41,045 bases of DNA from Methanomicrobiaceae archaeon (GCA_016928355.1 JAFGKW010000004.1:1-41045); one strand, 5' to 3'; counted from the stretch's first letter, positions 8,759 through 16,971 are shown. Program-made: numbers and translations. The notes: a model not told the origin generated them from the letters alone.

Positions 8759-10444
8759 ATGGACTATATTGCACCTTATTTCATTTTGATGTTCACTTCG
8801 GGGACAGTTCTCCTTCTTCTCGTGGTAATGGCCATTTTCAGGAGAAAAGTCAAAGGTGCAATATCCTATTCGGCCATGATGATTGCAGTATGCATCTGGT
8901 CTTATCTCTATGCCCTGGCCCTTCAGGTTTCAGATCCCATGCTGATCGCATTTTTTTCAAAATATGCGTTTATTGCAATGACTTTCGTCCCTGTCCTGTG
9001 GATATGTTTTGTACTTGACTATACCGGCAGGGAGAAGTACATTACCAGACTGAATGTCGGTCTGTTGCTGATTGTTCCTGTTATATCAATTATAATCAGC
9101 TTTACCAACGATGTTCACCAGATATTCTATTCTGTCTCAATAATCAGGGATTCCCTGGGTGTATCTCTTGTTTCAGGACAGTACGGGTTCTGGTATTATG
9201 TTCATACCCTGTACAGCTATACCCTTCTCTTTTCCGGGATGGCCTATCTTTTTGTGATATACCTTGATTCTCCCAGGGTTTACAGGTCTCAGATTGCCCT
9301 TGTCATTGTTGGGGGGATGCTTCCATGGCTGGGAAATCTGCTTTATATAATCTCAATTCTCCCTGACATCTATTTTGATATGACTCCCTATTTTTATGCA
9401 CTTACAGGGCTGACTATTTACGTGGCTCTCTTCAGGATGCCGCTATTAAAAATACTGCCGATTGCCAGGGATTCTGTTGTCGAGAACATGAATGACGGGG
9501 TTATGGTTCTTGACAGTAACAGGATGATCGTTGAGATGAATCCTGCAGCCCTGGGATTCTTTGATATTGAAAAGCCAAAGGCCAGGAGCATCTTTTTAGA
9601 GGATCTTCATCCTGATTTCTATGATTTCATAAAAAGACATGAAGGAGAGAATGAATTTGAAGACCTGTATGTTAATGGGAAAGATGATGAAGTCAGGTAC
9701 TTTAATGTAAAATCCTCCCTCCTTCTTTCCGGTGAAAGAAACAATGATGCGGTTATTCTTATAATCAGGGATGTAACAGAGAGTATAATGGCTGAAAAGG
9801 AGATTGCAGAATCTGAAGAGAAATTCAGGATGCTCTATGACAACCTTATTGACGCAGCTTTACTTTATGAAGTCCCCGAGAACAGTATCTTCGGAAAAAT
9901 CCTTGAGGCAAACTCGGCGGCGGAAGAGATCTCAGGGTTTACAAAAGATGAACTCTATAACCTAAGTGTTGATCTGCTCTCCCGGAATATTCAGGAAGAA
10001 AGGTCTGCAAAACTTCTTGAAACTCTTAAGGAAAAAGGTTATGTCAGATTTGAAACGGACTTGATTAGAAAATACGGTTCCAGGATTCCGGTTATTGTTA
10101 GTTCTCATATCTTTCAGTACAAAGGGAAGAAGGTTGTCCTCTCACTGATAAGGGATATCAGCTTTGAAAAGGAGATGCGAAGAAAGGAGAAGGAAGCTCT
10201 TGTTCAGATAGAAAGCAATATCGAACAGCTTTCAATACTCAATGATGCTGTTAGAAATCCTCTTTCAATTATCGTGGGACTTGCTTCACTTGGAGAATTT
10301 GAAGGTTCTGAGGATATTATCCGTCAGGCGGAGATAATCGATGATATCGTCGACCGTCTTGACCGGAATTGTCTTGAATCTGAAAAGATCCGGAAATTCC
10401 TAATGAAGCACTGCAAATTCATTATTTTTGATGATGAATCATGA
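8759..10444 (+). CDS. Membrane 7TM-PAS-PAS sensor with degenerate HisKA-like end and no ATPase domain
   Basis: This 561-residue membrane sensor has three visible parts. Residues 1-235 hold about seven hydrophobic segments in the style of the N-terminal 7TM region of histidine kinases (FILMFTSGTVLLLLVVMAIF first, YALTGLTIYVALFRMPLLK last). Residues 240-345 form a PAS domain (ENMNDGVMVLDSNRMIVEMN). Residues 350-470 form a second PAS domain (EEKFRMLYDNLIDAALLYEV). The final 85 residues resemble a dimerisation helix pair (IEQLSILNDAVRNPLSIIVG), but the phosphoacceptor His is not present at that site and no N, G1 or G2 ATP-binding box follows. Related methanoarchaeal proteins carry the same RNPL segment in place of the H-box, with an ATPase domain. 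It could be a signal relay protein or an antagonist of full kinases. No response regulator is adjacent. Confidence 0.85.
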   Translation: MDYIAPYFILMFTSGTVLLLLVVMAIFRRKVKGAISYSAMMIAVCIWSYLYALALQVSDPMLIAFFSKYAFIAMTFVPVLWICFVLDYTGREKYITRLNVGLLLIVPVISIIISFTNDVHQIFYSVSIIRDSLGVSLVSGQYGFWYYVHTLYSYTLLFSGMAYLFVIYLDSPRVYRSQIALVIVGGMLPWLGNLLYIISILPDIYFDMTPYFYALTGLTIYVALFRMPLLKILPIARDSVVENMNDGVMVLDSNRMIVEMNPAALGFFDIEKPKARSIFLEDLHPDFYDFIKRHEGENEFEDLYVNGKDDEVRYFNVKSSLLLSGERNNDAVILIIRDVTESIMAEKEIAESEEKFRMLYDNLIDAALLYEVPENSIFGKILEANSAAEEISGFTKDELYNLSVDLLSRNIQEERSAKLLETLKEKGYVRFETDLIRKYGSRIPVIVSSHIFQYKGKKVVLSLIRDISFEKEMRRKEKEALVQIESNIEQLSILNDAVRNPLSIIVGLASLGEFEGSEDIIRQAEIIDDIVDRLDRNCLESEKIRKFLMKHCKFIIFDDES

Positions 10445-10498
10445 ATACTTCTACGGATAAAAACCATCTTTACCATATACAGCCAAATTATTGGCAGT

Positions 10499-11458
10499 AT
10501 GCCTAATCTTAATGTTGTTGTTCTTGGACCTCACGGATATGCGAAAACCGTAGGTAAGGCCGGAACCGAATCCGATATCACGTTTTATAATCTGAAAAAG
10601 GGCGAAGATACTGTCACGATTATTGAACCCTCTAGGTACCCCGAGAGGGTTGCACCACTATATTATTCGGTGGCAATGTCACAGTCGGCAATCCTTGTGG
10701 TGGATGGAATAACTCCGGAATTTGGTGAATGTGTGGTCATGCTTGATTGTGCGGGAATAAAGAGCGGTTATGTAATCCTAAGAAATTATATTGACCAGTC
10801 ACAAGTCAACCCCCTGATTAAGGGAACCGTTGTGGAGAATTACACCTTCATTGAGGAAGATTCTATTGTACTTCGGGAGTCACTGCTTGCAGATGCGGCA
10901 GGTGTCCGGAGAGAGGTCTCCGATATCCCCGGTACCGTGATGGTGGATCACCATTTCAATGTAAAGGGTATCGGGACTGTGATACTCGGCAGTGTCGTTA
11001 AAGGGACGATCAGGACCCATGATTCAGTGAAAGTTCTCCCCGGTGAGAAGAAGGCGCAGATCAGGTCTATCCAGAGGCATGATGATGACTGTTCCAATGC
11101 AACAGAGGGCGACCGTGTCGGGCTTGCACTGAAGAACATAACCGCCGACGAGATCGACAGGGGCCAGATAATGACCACCGACGAATCGATAAAGACTGGA
11201 GATTCGTTTAAGGGCCGAGTGTCAGTTGTCAGGTACTGGAATACTCCATTAAAGGATTCAATGGTTGTGCATCTTGGCCACTGGATGAGTTATGTTTCGG
11301 GGAGGATCGATACAGTGGCCGACGAATCCGATCCGAAGAATCCCGAAGTCGTAATAAGTCTTGAAAAGGAGATTGCTTACTTCCCCGGCGATAAGGCGAT
11401 CATTCACCATCTCGATGAAGGAAAGCTCCGTGTCGTCGGAACAATGATTCTTGAGTAA
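10499..11458 (+). CDS. SelB/EF-Tu-like protein with degenerate GTPase domain
   Basis: This 319-residue protein has the domain order of translational GTPases (G-like domain, then beta-barrel domains 2 and 3) but a short and eroded G domain. The expected P-loop is replaced by VLGPHGYAKTVGKAGTES. Switch and DxxG signals are not evident, and no NKxD is seen, only VILRNYIDQ at that place. The EF-Tu domain-2 part is clear: MVDHHFNVKGIGTVILGSVVKGTIRTHDSVKVLP from about residue 145, then EGDRVGLALKNI and IDRGQIM, with a third barrel ending GTMILE. Such SelB-like paralogues are known in methanogens, often annotated as EF-Tu domain 2 proteins or SelB. Whether it binds GTP or a tRNA is unknown. The gene stands alone between the sensor and the structured repeat. 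Confidence 0.83.
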   Translation: MPNLNVVVLGPHGYAKTVGKAGTESDITFYNLKKGEDTVTIIEPSRYPERVAPLYYSVAMSQSAILVVDGITPEFGECVVMLDCAGIKSGYVILRNYIDQSQVNPLIKGTVVENYTFIEEDSIVLRESLLADAAGVRREVSDIPGTVMVDHHFNVKGIGTVILGSVVKGTIRTHDSVKVLPGEKKAQIRSIQRHDDDCSNATEGDRVGLALKNITADEIDRGQIMTTDESIKTGDSFKGRVSVVRYWNTPLKDSMVVHLGHWMSYVSGRIDTVADESDPKNPEVVISLEKEIAYFPGDKAIIHHLDEGKLRVVGTMILE

Positions 11459-11489
11459 AGGGTTTGACAACATATTAGGTGTTAATCCG

Positions 11490-11711
11490 CCGGGTTTCAA
11501 AAGGGTGGTAGCCCTTCGGTAAGCAACCCCTGCGTAAGTTCGCTTCGCGAACACGCCCTGACCTCAGGGCTTTGCGCTATTGTGATACCGGCCTTCGGCC
11601 GGGAGAAAGGGAAGAGCAGGAAAGGATGCGGGTTCATCCCTTCCTGCGACATATCGCGCTGAGGGGGAGGGTTATAGGGAGTGGAAATCCTCCTCCTCTC
11701 TTTATTTATTT
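11490..11711 (+). repeat. Structured multi-hairpin repeat, copy A
   Basis: This element fills most of the 333-base gene-free gap 11459-11791. Its hairpins in order are: GTTCGC 11538-11543 with GCGAAC 11547-11552, enclosed by GCG/CGC (11532-11534, 11554-11556); GCCCTGA 11555-11561 with TCAGGGC 11564-11570; CCGGCC 11588-11593 with GGCCGG 11597-11602; a 12-bp stem (11616-11628 with 11635-11647) with one A-C mismatch and loop CGGGTT; GCGA/TCGC around CATA (11646-11657); and a purine-rich arm 11661-11670 pairing with a pyrimidine-rich arm 11689-11698, followed by T-rich sequence. The same order of hairpins recurs in copy C at 30035-30275 with different base pairs. No ORF here looks coding. Confidence 0.72.
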
Positions 11712-11791
11712 TATGAAAATGGTAACTTCAGCTTTTTTCGAAGTCATGAATAGGATTAATAAAATACAGAGCTATATTCTCCTGATAGTCT

Positions 11792-12535
11792 ATGAGTATT
11801 AAAAAAATTATACTGGTTTCGGTAATGCTCGTCCTGATCGCTGCAATTGCGGGTACCGCTTCAGCAGCCGATTCATCGGAAGATAAAACGATCTCCGTCT
11901 CCGGTACAGGCAAAGTGACATCGGCACCTGATACGGTCATAATTTCGATAGCTGTCGAAACTGAGAATACCGATGCTTATCAGGCACAGCAGCAGAATGC
12001 TGAGAAGATGAATGCGGTTGTAAATTCACTGAAGGCAATCGGTCTTACTGATGATGAGATTGAGACATCAGGTTATAATATCTATTCGTACACCTCAGGC
12101 GACGATTCTGTATTTGGATCCAAGAAGAAGATTTACAAGGTTACGAACACTATTAAGGTGACATCATCAAAGGTTGACATGGCAGGCGAGATCATCGACA
12201 ACGCTGTTTCAGCCGGTGCCAACAACATAAATTACATCTCATTCACTCTCAGTGATGAGAAGTCAAACCAGCTTCGTTCACAGGCCCTTGATGCGGCAGT
12301 TTCACAGGCAGCCTCCGATGCGAAATCCGTTGCTTCCGCACTTGGCGTAACAGTTATGGGAGTTAAATCTGTGAATGTCGGTGCAAGCTATACTCCTGTG
12401 AGATATGACTCCGGCTACAATGAGATTGCAATGTACAAAACCGCCGATGCAGCAGGTTCAGCTGTTCCTACAGCTGTTCAGCCCGGCGATGTGGATGTAA
12501 CCGCTTCTGTTTCGATAGTTTATCTTATCCACTAA
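11792..12535 (+). CDS. Secreted SIMPL-domain (DUF541) protein
   Basis: This 247-residue exported protein has a signal peptide (KKIILVSVMLVLIAAIAGTASA, residues 4-25, probable cleavage after ASA). It is followed by a SIMPL/DUF541 domain starting KTISVSGTGKVTSAPDTVIIS, with GYNIYSY and the helical segment ALDAAVSQAASDAKSVASALG before the C-terminal strands DVDVTASVSIVYLI. SIMPL proteins form periplasmic or outer-surface oligomers. Their cellular role is poorly known, and some bacterial members affect oxidative stress or signalling. It is monocistronic: the structured repeat lies upstream, and a T-rich stretch (12542-12549) follows the stop. ATG at 11792 is chosen because it begins the signal peptide. 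Confidence 0.9.
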   Translation: MSIKKIILVSVMLVLIAAIAGTASAADSSEDKTISVSGTGKVTSAPDTVIISIAVETENTDAYQAQQQNAEKMNAVVNSLKAIGLTDDEIETSGYNIYSYTSGDDSVFGSKKKIYKVTNTIKVTSSKVDMAGEIIDNAVSAGANNINYISFTLSDEKSNQLRSQALDAAVSQAASDAKSVASALGVTVMGVKSVNVGASYTPVRYDSGYNEIAMYKTADAAGSAVPTAVQPGDVDVTASVSIVYLIH

Positions 12536-12655
12536 ATCCCATTTTTTTATTGAAGCTCATTTGATGCCTGTTCGCCTTTTTTTTTATGTGAGAGATGCCA
12601 TTATAAACAGAAAGCTATTTTTTGTATATGCATAACTACTGATCAGGTTTGATGA

Positions 12656-13342
12656 ATGACTCCGGATATTGATTTTTCTAAAAAGAATGCCGGCTATTTT
12701 GCTGCAGATCTGGTACAGGACGGAATGGCGGTTGGACTTGGTACTGGCTCGACTGTTTTTTTTGCGATGGAGCGGCTCTCTGAACGTATCTCTTCCGAGG
12801 GACTTGATATTACCGGAATACCCACTTCTTTCCAGGCGACTATAAGAGCAAGGGATTATGGTATCCCGCTTTCAACTCTGGATGATTTCCCTGAACTCGA
12901 TATCGCAATCGACGGGGCCGATAAGATCGACTCTTCTCTCAGGCTGATAAAGGGAAGAGGTGCAGCCCAGACTCTGGAGAGATGTGTTGCAGACGCATCT
13001 GAGCTTTTCATCGTCGTCGCCGATGAATCAAAGATGTGTGACAATCTTCATGGTCCGGTACCCGTGGAGGTAATTCCATTCGCTTTAGGTCTTTTTGAAA
13101 AGCGTATCCGGGAACTTGGCGGCATCCCGACAATCCGTGTGGGTGTAAAAAAGGACGGTCCTGTTATTACAGACTGCGGAAATTTCGAAGTTGACTGCGA
13201 TTTCGGTGTAATAACTGAGCCTGAGCAGCTGCAGTCATTGATTAACAATCTGCCCGGTGTACTTAGCTGTGGGCTGTTCACTGAATTTACCGGGAGGACA
13301 AAAGTTGTTATCGGAAATGAAAATGGGGTGAATATATTTTAA
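12656..13342 (+). CDS. rpiA: Ribose-5-phosphate isomerase A
   Basis: This 228-residue enzyme interconverts ribose 5-phosphate and ribulose 5-phosphate. In methanogens this connects nucleotide synthesis to the ribulose monophosphate pathway. Family motifs are GLGTGSTVFFAMERL (residues 22-36, phosphate binding), GIPTSFQA, IAIDGADKID (near 82, with the catalytic acid region), KGRGAAQTLER (near 98), VVADESKM and VEVIPFAL. The C-terminus GLFTEFTGRTKVVIG is also typical. A weak TATA-like ATTATAAAC lies near 12600. The stop codon directly abuts the stop codon of the convergent HTH gene, with no base between them. Confidence 0.96.
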   Translation: MTPDIDFSKKNAGYFAADLVQDGMAVGLGTGSTVFFAMERLSERISSEGLDITGIPTSFQATIRARDYGIPLSTLDDFPELDIAIDGADKIDSSLRLIKGRGAAQTLERCVADASELFIVVADESKMCDNLHGPVPVEVIPFALGLFEKRIRELGGIPTIRVGVKKDGPVITDCGNFEVDCDFGVITEPEQLQSLINNLPGVLSCGLFTEFTGRTKVVIGNENGVNIF

Positions 13343-13714
13343 TTAAACAATTTTTCTTAGCTTTTTTATGATTTCAAGCTGGTTATCTATCTCTTCTTTC
13401 TTCTCCTTTTCAAGAGTATCGATTATTTCTGTCATCGGCTTTGAAAGATTGTATATTTTTACCGGCCTGCCTTTGCTCTCTGCCTTGCTTTCCCTGTTCG
13501 AGATCCATTCTTTCTCACTGAGAGTTCGCATTGCAATGCTTACTTCGGGCTGGCGGAGATCTGTGCCCCTTTCGATCTCCCTTGACGTTGCTTCTTCTGT
13601 ATTTGCAAGATATACAAGTACTTTGGCAACATTTTTTTTGAGACCCACGTCAGAGAGAAGATCGGCCATCTCCTCTTCTTTTTCCGTGAATGTCAAAACT
13701 TTTTCGAGTTTCAT
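13343..13714 (-). CDS. Small winged-HTH transcriptional regulator
   Basis: This 123-residue cytosolic protein has a winged helix-turn-helix of the TrmB/MarR-like archaeal kind. A helix AKVLVYLANTEEATSREIE (about residues 29-47) leads into the recognition helix LRQPEVSIAMRTLSEKEWI (53-71). A basic wing ESKAESKGRPVKIYNL follows. The last 35 residues form a charged coiled coil (IIDTLEKEKKEEIDNQLEIIKKLRK), probably for dimerisation. No ligand domain is present. Target genes are unknown. It lies convergent with rpiA and 138 bases downstream of tbp on the same strand. The family is common in methanogens as a predicted regulator, but I cannot name a characterised member. Confidence 0.8.
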   Translation of the reverse strand: MKLEKVLTFTEKEEEMADLLSDVGLKKNVAKVLVYLANTEEATSREIERGTDLRQPEVSIAMRTLSEKEWISNRESKAESKGRPVKIYNLSKPMTEIIDTLEKEKKEEIDNQLEIIKKLRKIV

Positions 13715-13852
13715 AACTACACCAGTCTATACAATCTATTTCGCCAGTTTGTTATAAATACATTTTTATCTTGACCCTGGTATTTACGTTAGAATGATAA
13801 TGGTCTAATTATTGATTCATCAAAAAAGATGCTAATATATATTATTTATTGT

Positions 13853-14413
13853 TTAGATAAGGCCCAGATTTGAAAGGTCCGATAGTATTTTTTGTACTGC
13901 CTTTTTGGCATCTTCAGGCTGCTTACCGCCGGTGATGATAAGTTTTCCAGATCCAAACAGAAGAACAACGACTTTCGGCTCTTCAAGCCTGTATACAAGT
14001 CCCGGGAACTGCTCTGGTTCGTACTCGATCCTTTCGAGATTGAATCCTACTGCTATCTTATTGAGGTTGATGGGGGTTCCGAGATCTGCTGATGTGACAA
14101 TATTCTGGACCTTATACTCGAGTTTTTTAGGAATATCAAGTTTTAGGTCCCTCAATTTATCTCCAAGAATATCCAGACCTTTTGAAAGGCTGTCAATACT
14201 CTTTGCTCCCGTAAGGACCACCTTACCTGATCCAAAGACCAGTGCGGCTATCTTTGGATTCTGCATCCTCAGAACAACTCCAGGGAATCTCTTCTTATTA
14301 TACTCTGCATCCTTGATCTTTTCGTTTATCATCTGGAGGTCGAGTTCTTTTGCTACCTTGGCTGATGCAACGATATTTTCAATCTTCAGTGATTCTTCCG
14401 GATTCACCTTCAT
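13853..14413 (-). CDS. tbp: TATA-box-binding protein
   Basis: TBP nucleates transcription initiation by bending TATA DNA, together with TFB. The 186 residues form the two-fold pseudo-repeat of the saddle. Repeat 1 spans about residues 8-92 (IENIVASAKVAKELDL, FPGVVLRMQNPKIAALVFGSGKVVLTGAKS). Repeat 2 spans 100-182 (VQNIVTSADLGTPINL, FPGLVYRLEEPKVVVLLFGSGKLIITGGKQ). The length is normal for archaea. The ATG at 14413 falls where transcription should begin for the TATA element at about 14436-14443, so the mRNA is probably leaderless or nearly so. Confidence 0.97.
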   Translation of the reverse strand: MKVNPEESLKIENIVASAKVAKELDLQMINEKIKDAEYNKKRFPGVVLRMQNPKIAALVFGSGKVVLTGAKSIDSLSKGLDILGDKLRDLKLDIPKKLEYKVQNIVTSADLGTPINLNKIAVGFNLERIEYEPEQFPGLVYRLEEPKVVVLLFGSGKLIITGGKQPEDAKKAVQKILSDLSNLGLI

Positions 14414-14446
14414 GTTTATAAAATTATTTATAAACTATATAAATAG
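14414..14446 (-). promoter_or_regulatory. tbp promoter with clustered TATA-like sites
   Basis: Read on the minus strand, this stretch has TTTATATA (14443 down to 14436), then TTTATAAAT and TTTATAAAC before the tbp ATG. The upstream element is spaced about 25 bases from the start codon and is the likely TATA box. The other two overlap the predicted start of transcription and could bind TBP itself. This is an inference from sequence only. Confidence 0.5.
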
Positions 14447-14543
14447 TTGGGTGATAAACTACTCCTCTGTGAACCGGATCTCATTAAGGGTAATATTATA
14501 TGCCGGACATTTATTGATTGTCTGAATCCGGCAGGATAATTTT

Positions 14544-16595
14544 ATGAAGAAAAAAGTGGTACTGGGCGCTGAAGGATATCAGCTTCTGGAAAAATATGGC
14601 ATCCCGCATCCTTTATATGGTCTTGCGAAATCTGAGGGAGATGCTGCACGGATTGCTGAAAAACTGGACTTTCCTGTAGTTATGAAAGTAATATCTGCAG
14701 ATATTATTCATAAAAGCGATGCAGGGGGAGTCTTACTTGATATAAACTCGGCAGAGGAGGCACGGGAGGCATATTCGCGTATAATCCAAAATTCTCTGTC
14801 TGCAGTTCCCGGAGCATTGATTGAGGGTGTAATTGTTGAAGAGATAGCCCTTCCCGGTCTTGAGATAATCGTCGGCGGCAAGACAGATCATGCCTTCGGT
14901 AAAGTCCTGACATTTGGAATTGGTGGAACAAACGTCAGTATATACCGGGACGTTTCATTCGGAATACTGCCGCTCACCCCTGAAAAGGCAAAATATATGA
15001 TCCATGGCATCAGGGCCCGGATGCTGATAGAGGGATACAGGGGTTCAAAACCAAAAGATGAGGCCGGGATGGTTGAAATTTTGATCAAAGCAGCTTCAAT
15101 GTTTGAAGAAACCCCCGGCCTTTCCGAATTCGACATTAATCCTCTAAGACTATATGAAAATGGGGCCTGTGCTATAGATACTGCGTTCCTATTCGATGAG
15201 AATCATTCTTTCAGCGGCCCGGAAGAATATACTATTCCTGATACCGGAATATTCAGTCCTTCTTCAATTGCACTTGTCGGGGCTTCTGATAAACCCGGAA
15301 AGATAGGCAGGACAATAACTCTCAAGCTGGCAGAATTTGGAGGCATTTTTTATCCGGTAAATTCTTCTGATGAAGAAATCTTGGGAATAAAAACATATCC
15401 GTCTGTTTCAATGATTCCCGGAGACGTGGATATGGCGGTGATAGCGGTGCCTGCCGCAAATGTTCCCGGAATTGTGGAAGAATGTGGAATGAAAGGAGTC
15501 CGTCTGGCAGTAATAATCTCAGCCGGGTTTAAAGAGACCGGAGAGGTGGGTGCTAAACTTGAGGAGATGGTGGCCAGGTCGGGGAAAAAATACGGGATGA
15601 GGATCACAGGTCCAAACTGTCTTGGTCTCATTAATCCTTACGCGGGTTATGATACAACATTTCTCCCTGCTACACCAAAACCCGGGAATATTGCATTTAT
15701 TTCTCAAAGCGGAGCACTTTTAAATGCGGTTATTGACTGGAGCATATCATATGGTCTTGGATTTTCTCTTGTGGCGTCAGTAGGAAACCAGTGTGATTTA
15801 AAATTTGTTGATTATCTGGTCTGGGCCGGCTCAGATGAGAACACAAGTGCAATTATTATGTATATCGAGGCTGTAGATGACGGCCGGAGATTTATGGAGC
15901 TTGTTTCTGAAATTTCCCCTCAAAAGCCGGTTGTTGTGATTAAATCCGGTTCATCTGAGAAAGGTCATATTGCAGCGGTATCACATACGGGGTCGCTTGC
16001 AGGAAGCCACGAGATTTACCTTGAGGCGTTCAGGGAGTGCGGGGCGATCTTTGCTTCGAATATTGAGGATGCTTTTTATTCTGCCGAATTCCTTGCACAT
16101 CGGAAGAAGTACCCGAAAGGTAACCGTGTCGTGGTTGTAACCAATGCCGGGGGTTTTGCGGTCCTGTCATCAGATTATGCAGAGAAATACGGGCTGAATA
16201 TGGTCGATCTGCCTCCGGGAGTAAAAGAGGAATTTGACGGATTTCTGCCCTCTTACTGGAGCCGGAGAAATCCTGTTGATATTGTTGGTGATGCCGGTAT
16301 TGAAAGGTTTACCGGAGCATTTGATCTTCTCTGTAAATATGATGAATTCTGGGATATATGCGTATTAATCACTATCCCCAGCAACAATATCCCTTTTGAG
16401 AAACTTGCTGATGAAGTAATCAGAATGACAAAAAAAACAGATAAGAGGGTTGTTCCTGTCCTCGTTGGTGGTGAGGAGCTGAAGCGCGGGCGTGACCAGC
16501 TGACAGGTGCCGGAATACCTTCATTCGATGAACCTGAAACCGCATTCAGGGTCATGGGCGGTATAGTTACAAGTAAATATGTGATTAAAAATTAA
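14544..16595 (+). CDS. ADP-forming acyl-CoA synthetase (acetate-CoA ligase type), fused beta-alpha order
   Basis: This 683-residue NDP-forming acyl-CoA synthetase makes ATP from acyl-CoA, ADP and phosphate, reversibly. Residues 1-220 are the ATP-grasp (beta) part: EKYGIPHPLYGLAKSEGDA, KVISADIIHKSDAGGVLLDI with the phosphohistidine-loop H56, and EFDINPLRLYENG. Residues 230-683 are the CoA-binding and ligase (alpha) part: SPSSIALVGASDKPGKIG, RITGPNCLGLINP, ISQSGALL, VSHTGSLAGSHEI with the catalytic H481, and NAGGFAVLSSDYAEKYGL. The beta part precedes the alpha part, the reverse of the common alpha-beta fusion. AGGAT lies just upstream of the ATG. The substrate (acetate, aryl or branched acids) cannot be read from the sequence. 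Confidence 0.9.
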   Translation: MKKKVVLGAEGYQLLEKYGIPHPLYGLAKSEGDAARIAEKLDFPVVMKVISADIIHKSDAGGVLLDINSAEEAREAYSRIIQNSLSAVPGALIEGVIVEEIALPGLEIIVGGKTDHAFGKVLTFGIGGTNVSIYRDVSFGILPLTPEKAKYMIHGIRARMLIEGYRGSKPKDEAGMVEILIKAASMFEETPGLSEFDINPLRLYENGACAIDTAFLFDENHSFSGPEEYTIPDTGIFSPSSIALVGASDKPGKIGRTITLKLAEFGGIFYPVNSSDEEILGIKTYPSVSMIPGDVDMAVIAVPAANVPGIVEECGMKGVRLAVIISAGFKETGEVGAKLEEMVARSGKKYGMRITGPNCLGLINPYAGYDTTFLPATPKPGNIAFISQSGALLNAVIDWSISYGLGFSLVASVGNQCDLKFVDYLVWAGSDENTSAIIMYIEAVDDGRRFMELVSEISPQKPVVVIKSGSSEKGHIAAVSHTGSLAGSHEIYLEAFRECGAIFASNIEDAFYSAEFLAHRKKYPKGNRVVVVTNAGGFAVLSSDYAEKYGLNMVDLPPGVKEEFDGFLPSYWSRRNPVDIVGDAGIERFTGAFDLLCKYDEFWDICVLITIPSNNIPFEKLADEVIRMTKKTDKRVVPVLVGGEELKRGRDQLTGAGIPSFDEPETAFRVMGGIVTSKYVIKN

Positions 16596-16656
16596 ACTGG
16601 AATTTTGCTGCTTATTAAGGTAAAAGGTTTAATTTAGGTGGATAAAAAAAGATTGT

Positions 16657-16971
16657 TCAGTCATATTCACGCCAGGTGTATTTGCACTTGACGCATTTGA
16701 AGAACCTGACTTCTGATTCATCTGCAGATCTGAGCTGCCTGAGCCACCAGTATGCGGTGTCATGCCCGCACTCAGGACATCTTGTTTTTATTGTCGGCAG
16801 AGTGGCAATCTCATCAGCGTTTTCCACGATGACAATCTCTTTCTCTTTCATCGATTTGACTTTTGTTAATTTGGACCTGTCTTCGATCTCCTTCTCAAAA
16901 CCGCATTTTGTACATTTAAGTTTCCCGTTGAAGGATTTCATAAGACTATGGCATTCAGGACAGAACATCAT
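16657..16971 (-). CDS. tfs: Transcription factor S (archaeal TFIIS-like cleavage factor)
   Basis: This 104-residue RNA polymerase cleavage factor rescues backtracked polymerase. The N-terminal zinc ribbon has C4, C7, C20 and C23 (CPEC, CTKC). After a linker comes the C-terminal TFIIS-type ribbon with C65, C68, C93 and C96. The hairpin tip RSADESE carries the acidic D84-E85 pair that enters the polymerase active site and stimulates RNA cleavage. All key residues are intact, so this is an active TFS and not an inhibitory paralogue. It is divergent from the archaeosortase gene across a short AT-rich spacer. Confidence 0.95.
   Translation of the reverse strand: MMFCPECHSLMKSFNGKLKCTKCGFEKEIEDRSKLTKVKSMKEKEIVIVENADEIATLPTIKTRCPECGHDTAYWWLRQLRSADESEVRFFKCVKCKYTWREYD

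Noticed and set aside
11490-11711. Structured repeat copies considered as tRNA genes, a CRISPR array or an insertion sequence
   Set aside because: There is no cloverleaf with TTCGA loop, no regular repeat-spacer pattern, no transposase frame and no flanking target duplication visible. They are better described as a structured repeat of unknown role.
11572-11802. A 76-codon plus-strand frame across structured repeat copy A
   Set aside because: It is made of hairpin-forming repeat sequence, overlaps the SIMPL start codon, and its composition (RPGEREEQERMRVHPF) does not look like a folded protein.
13343-13714. The HTH protein considered as specific regulator of rpiA because their stop codons touch
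   Set aside because: The genes are convergent with separate promoters, and no shared operator is visible. Adjacent 3' ends alone do not show regulation.
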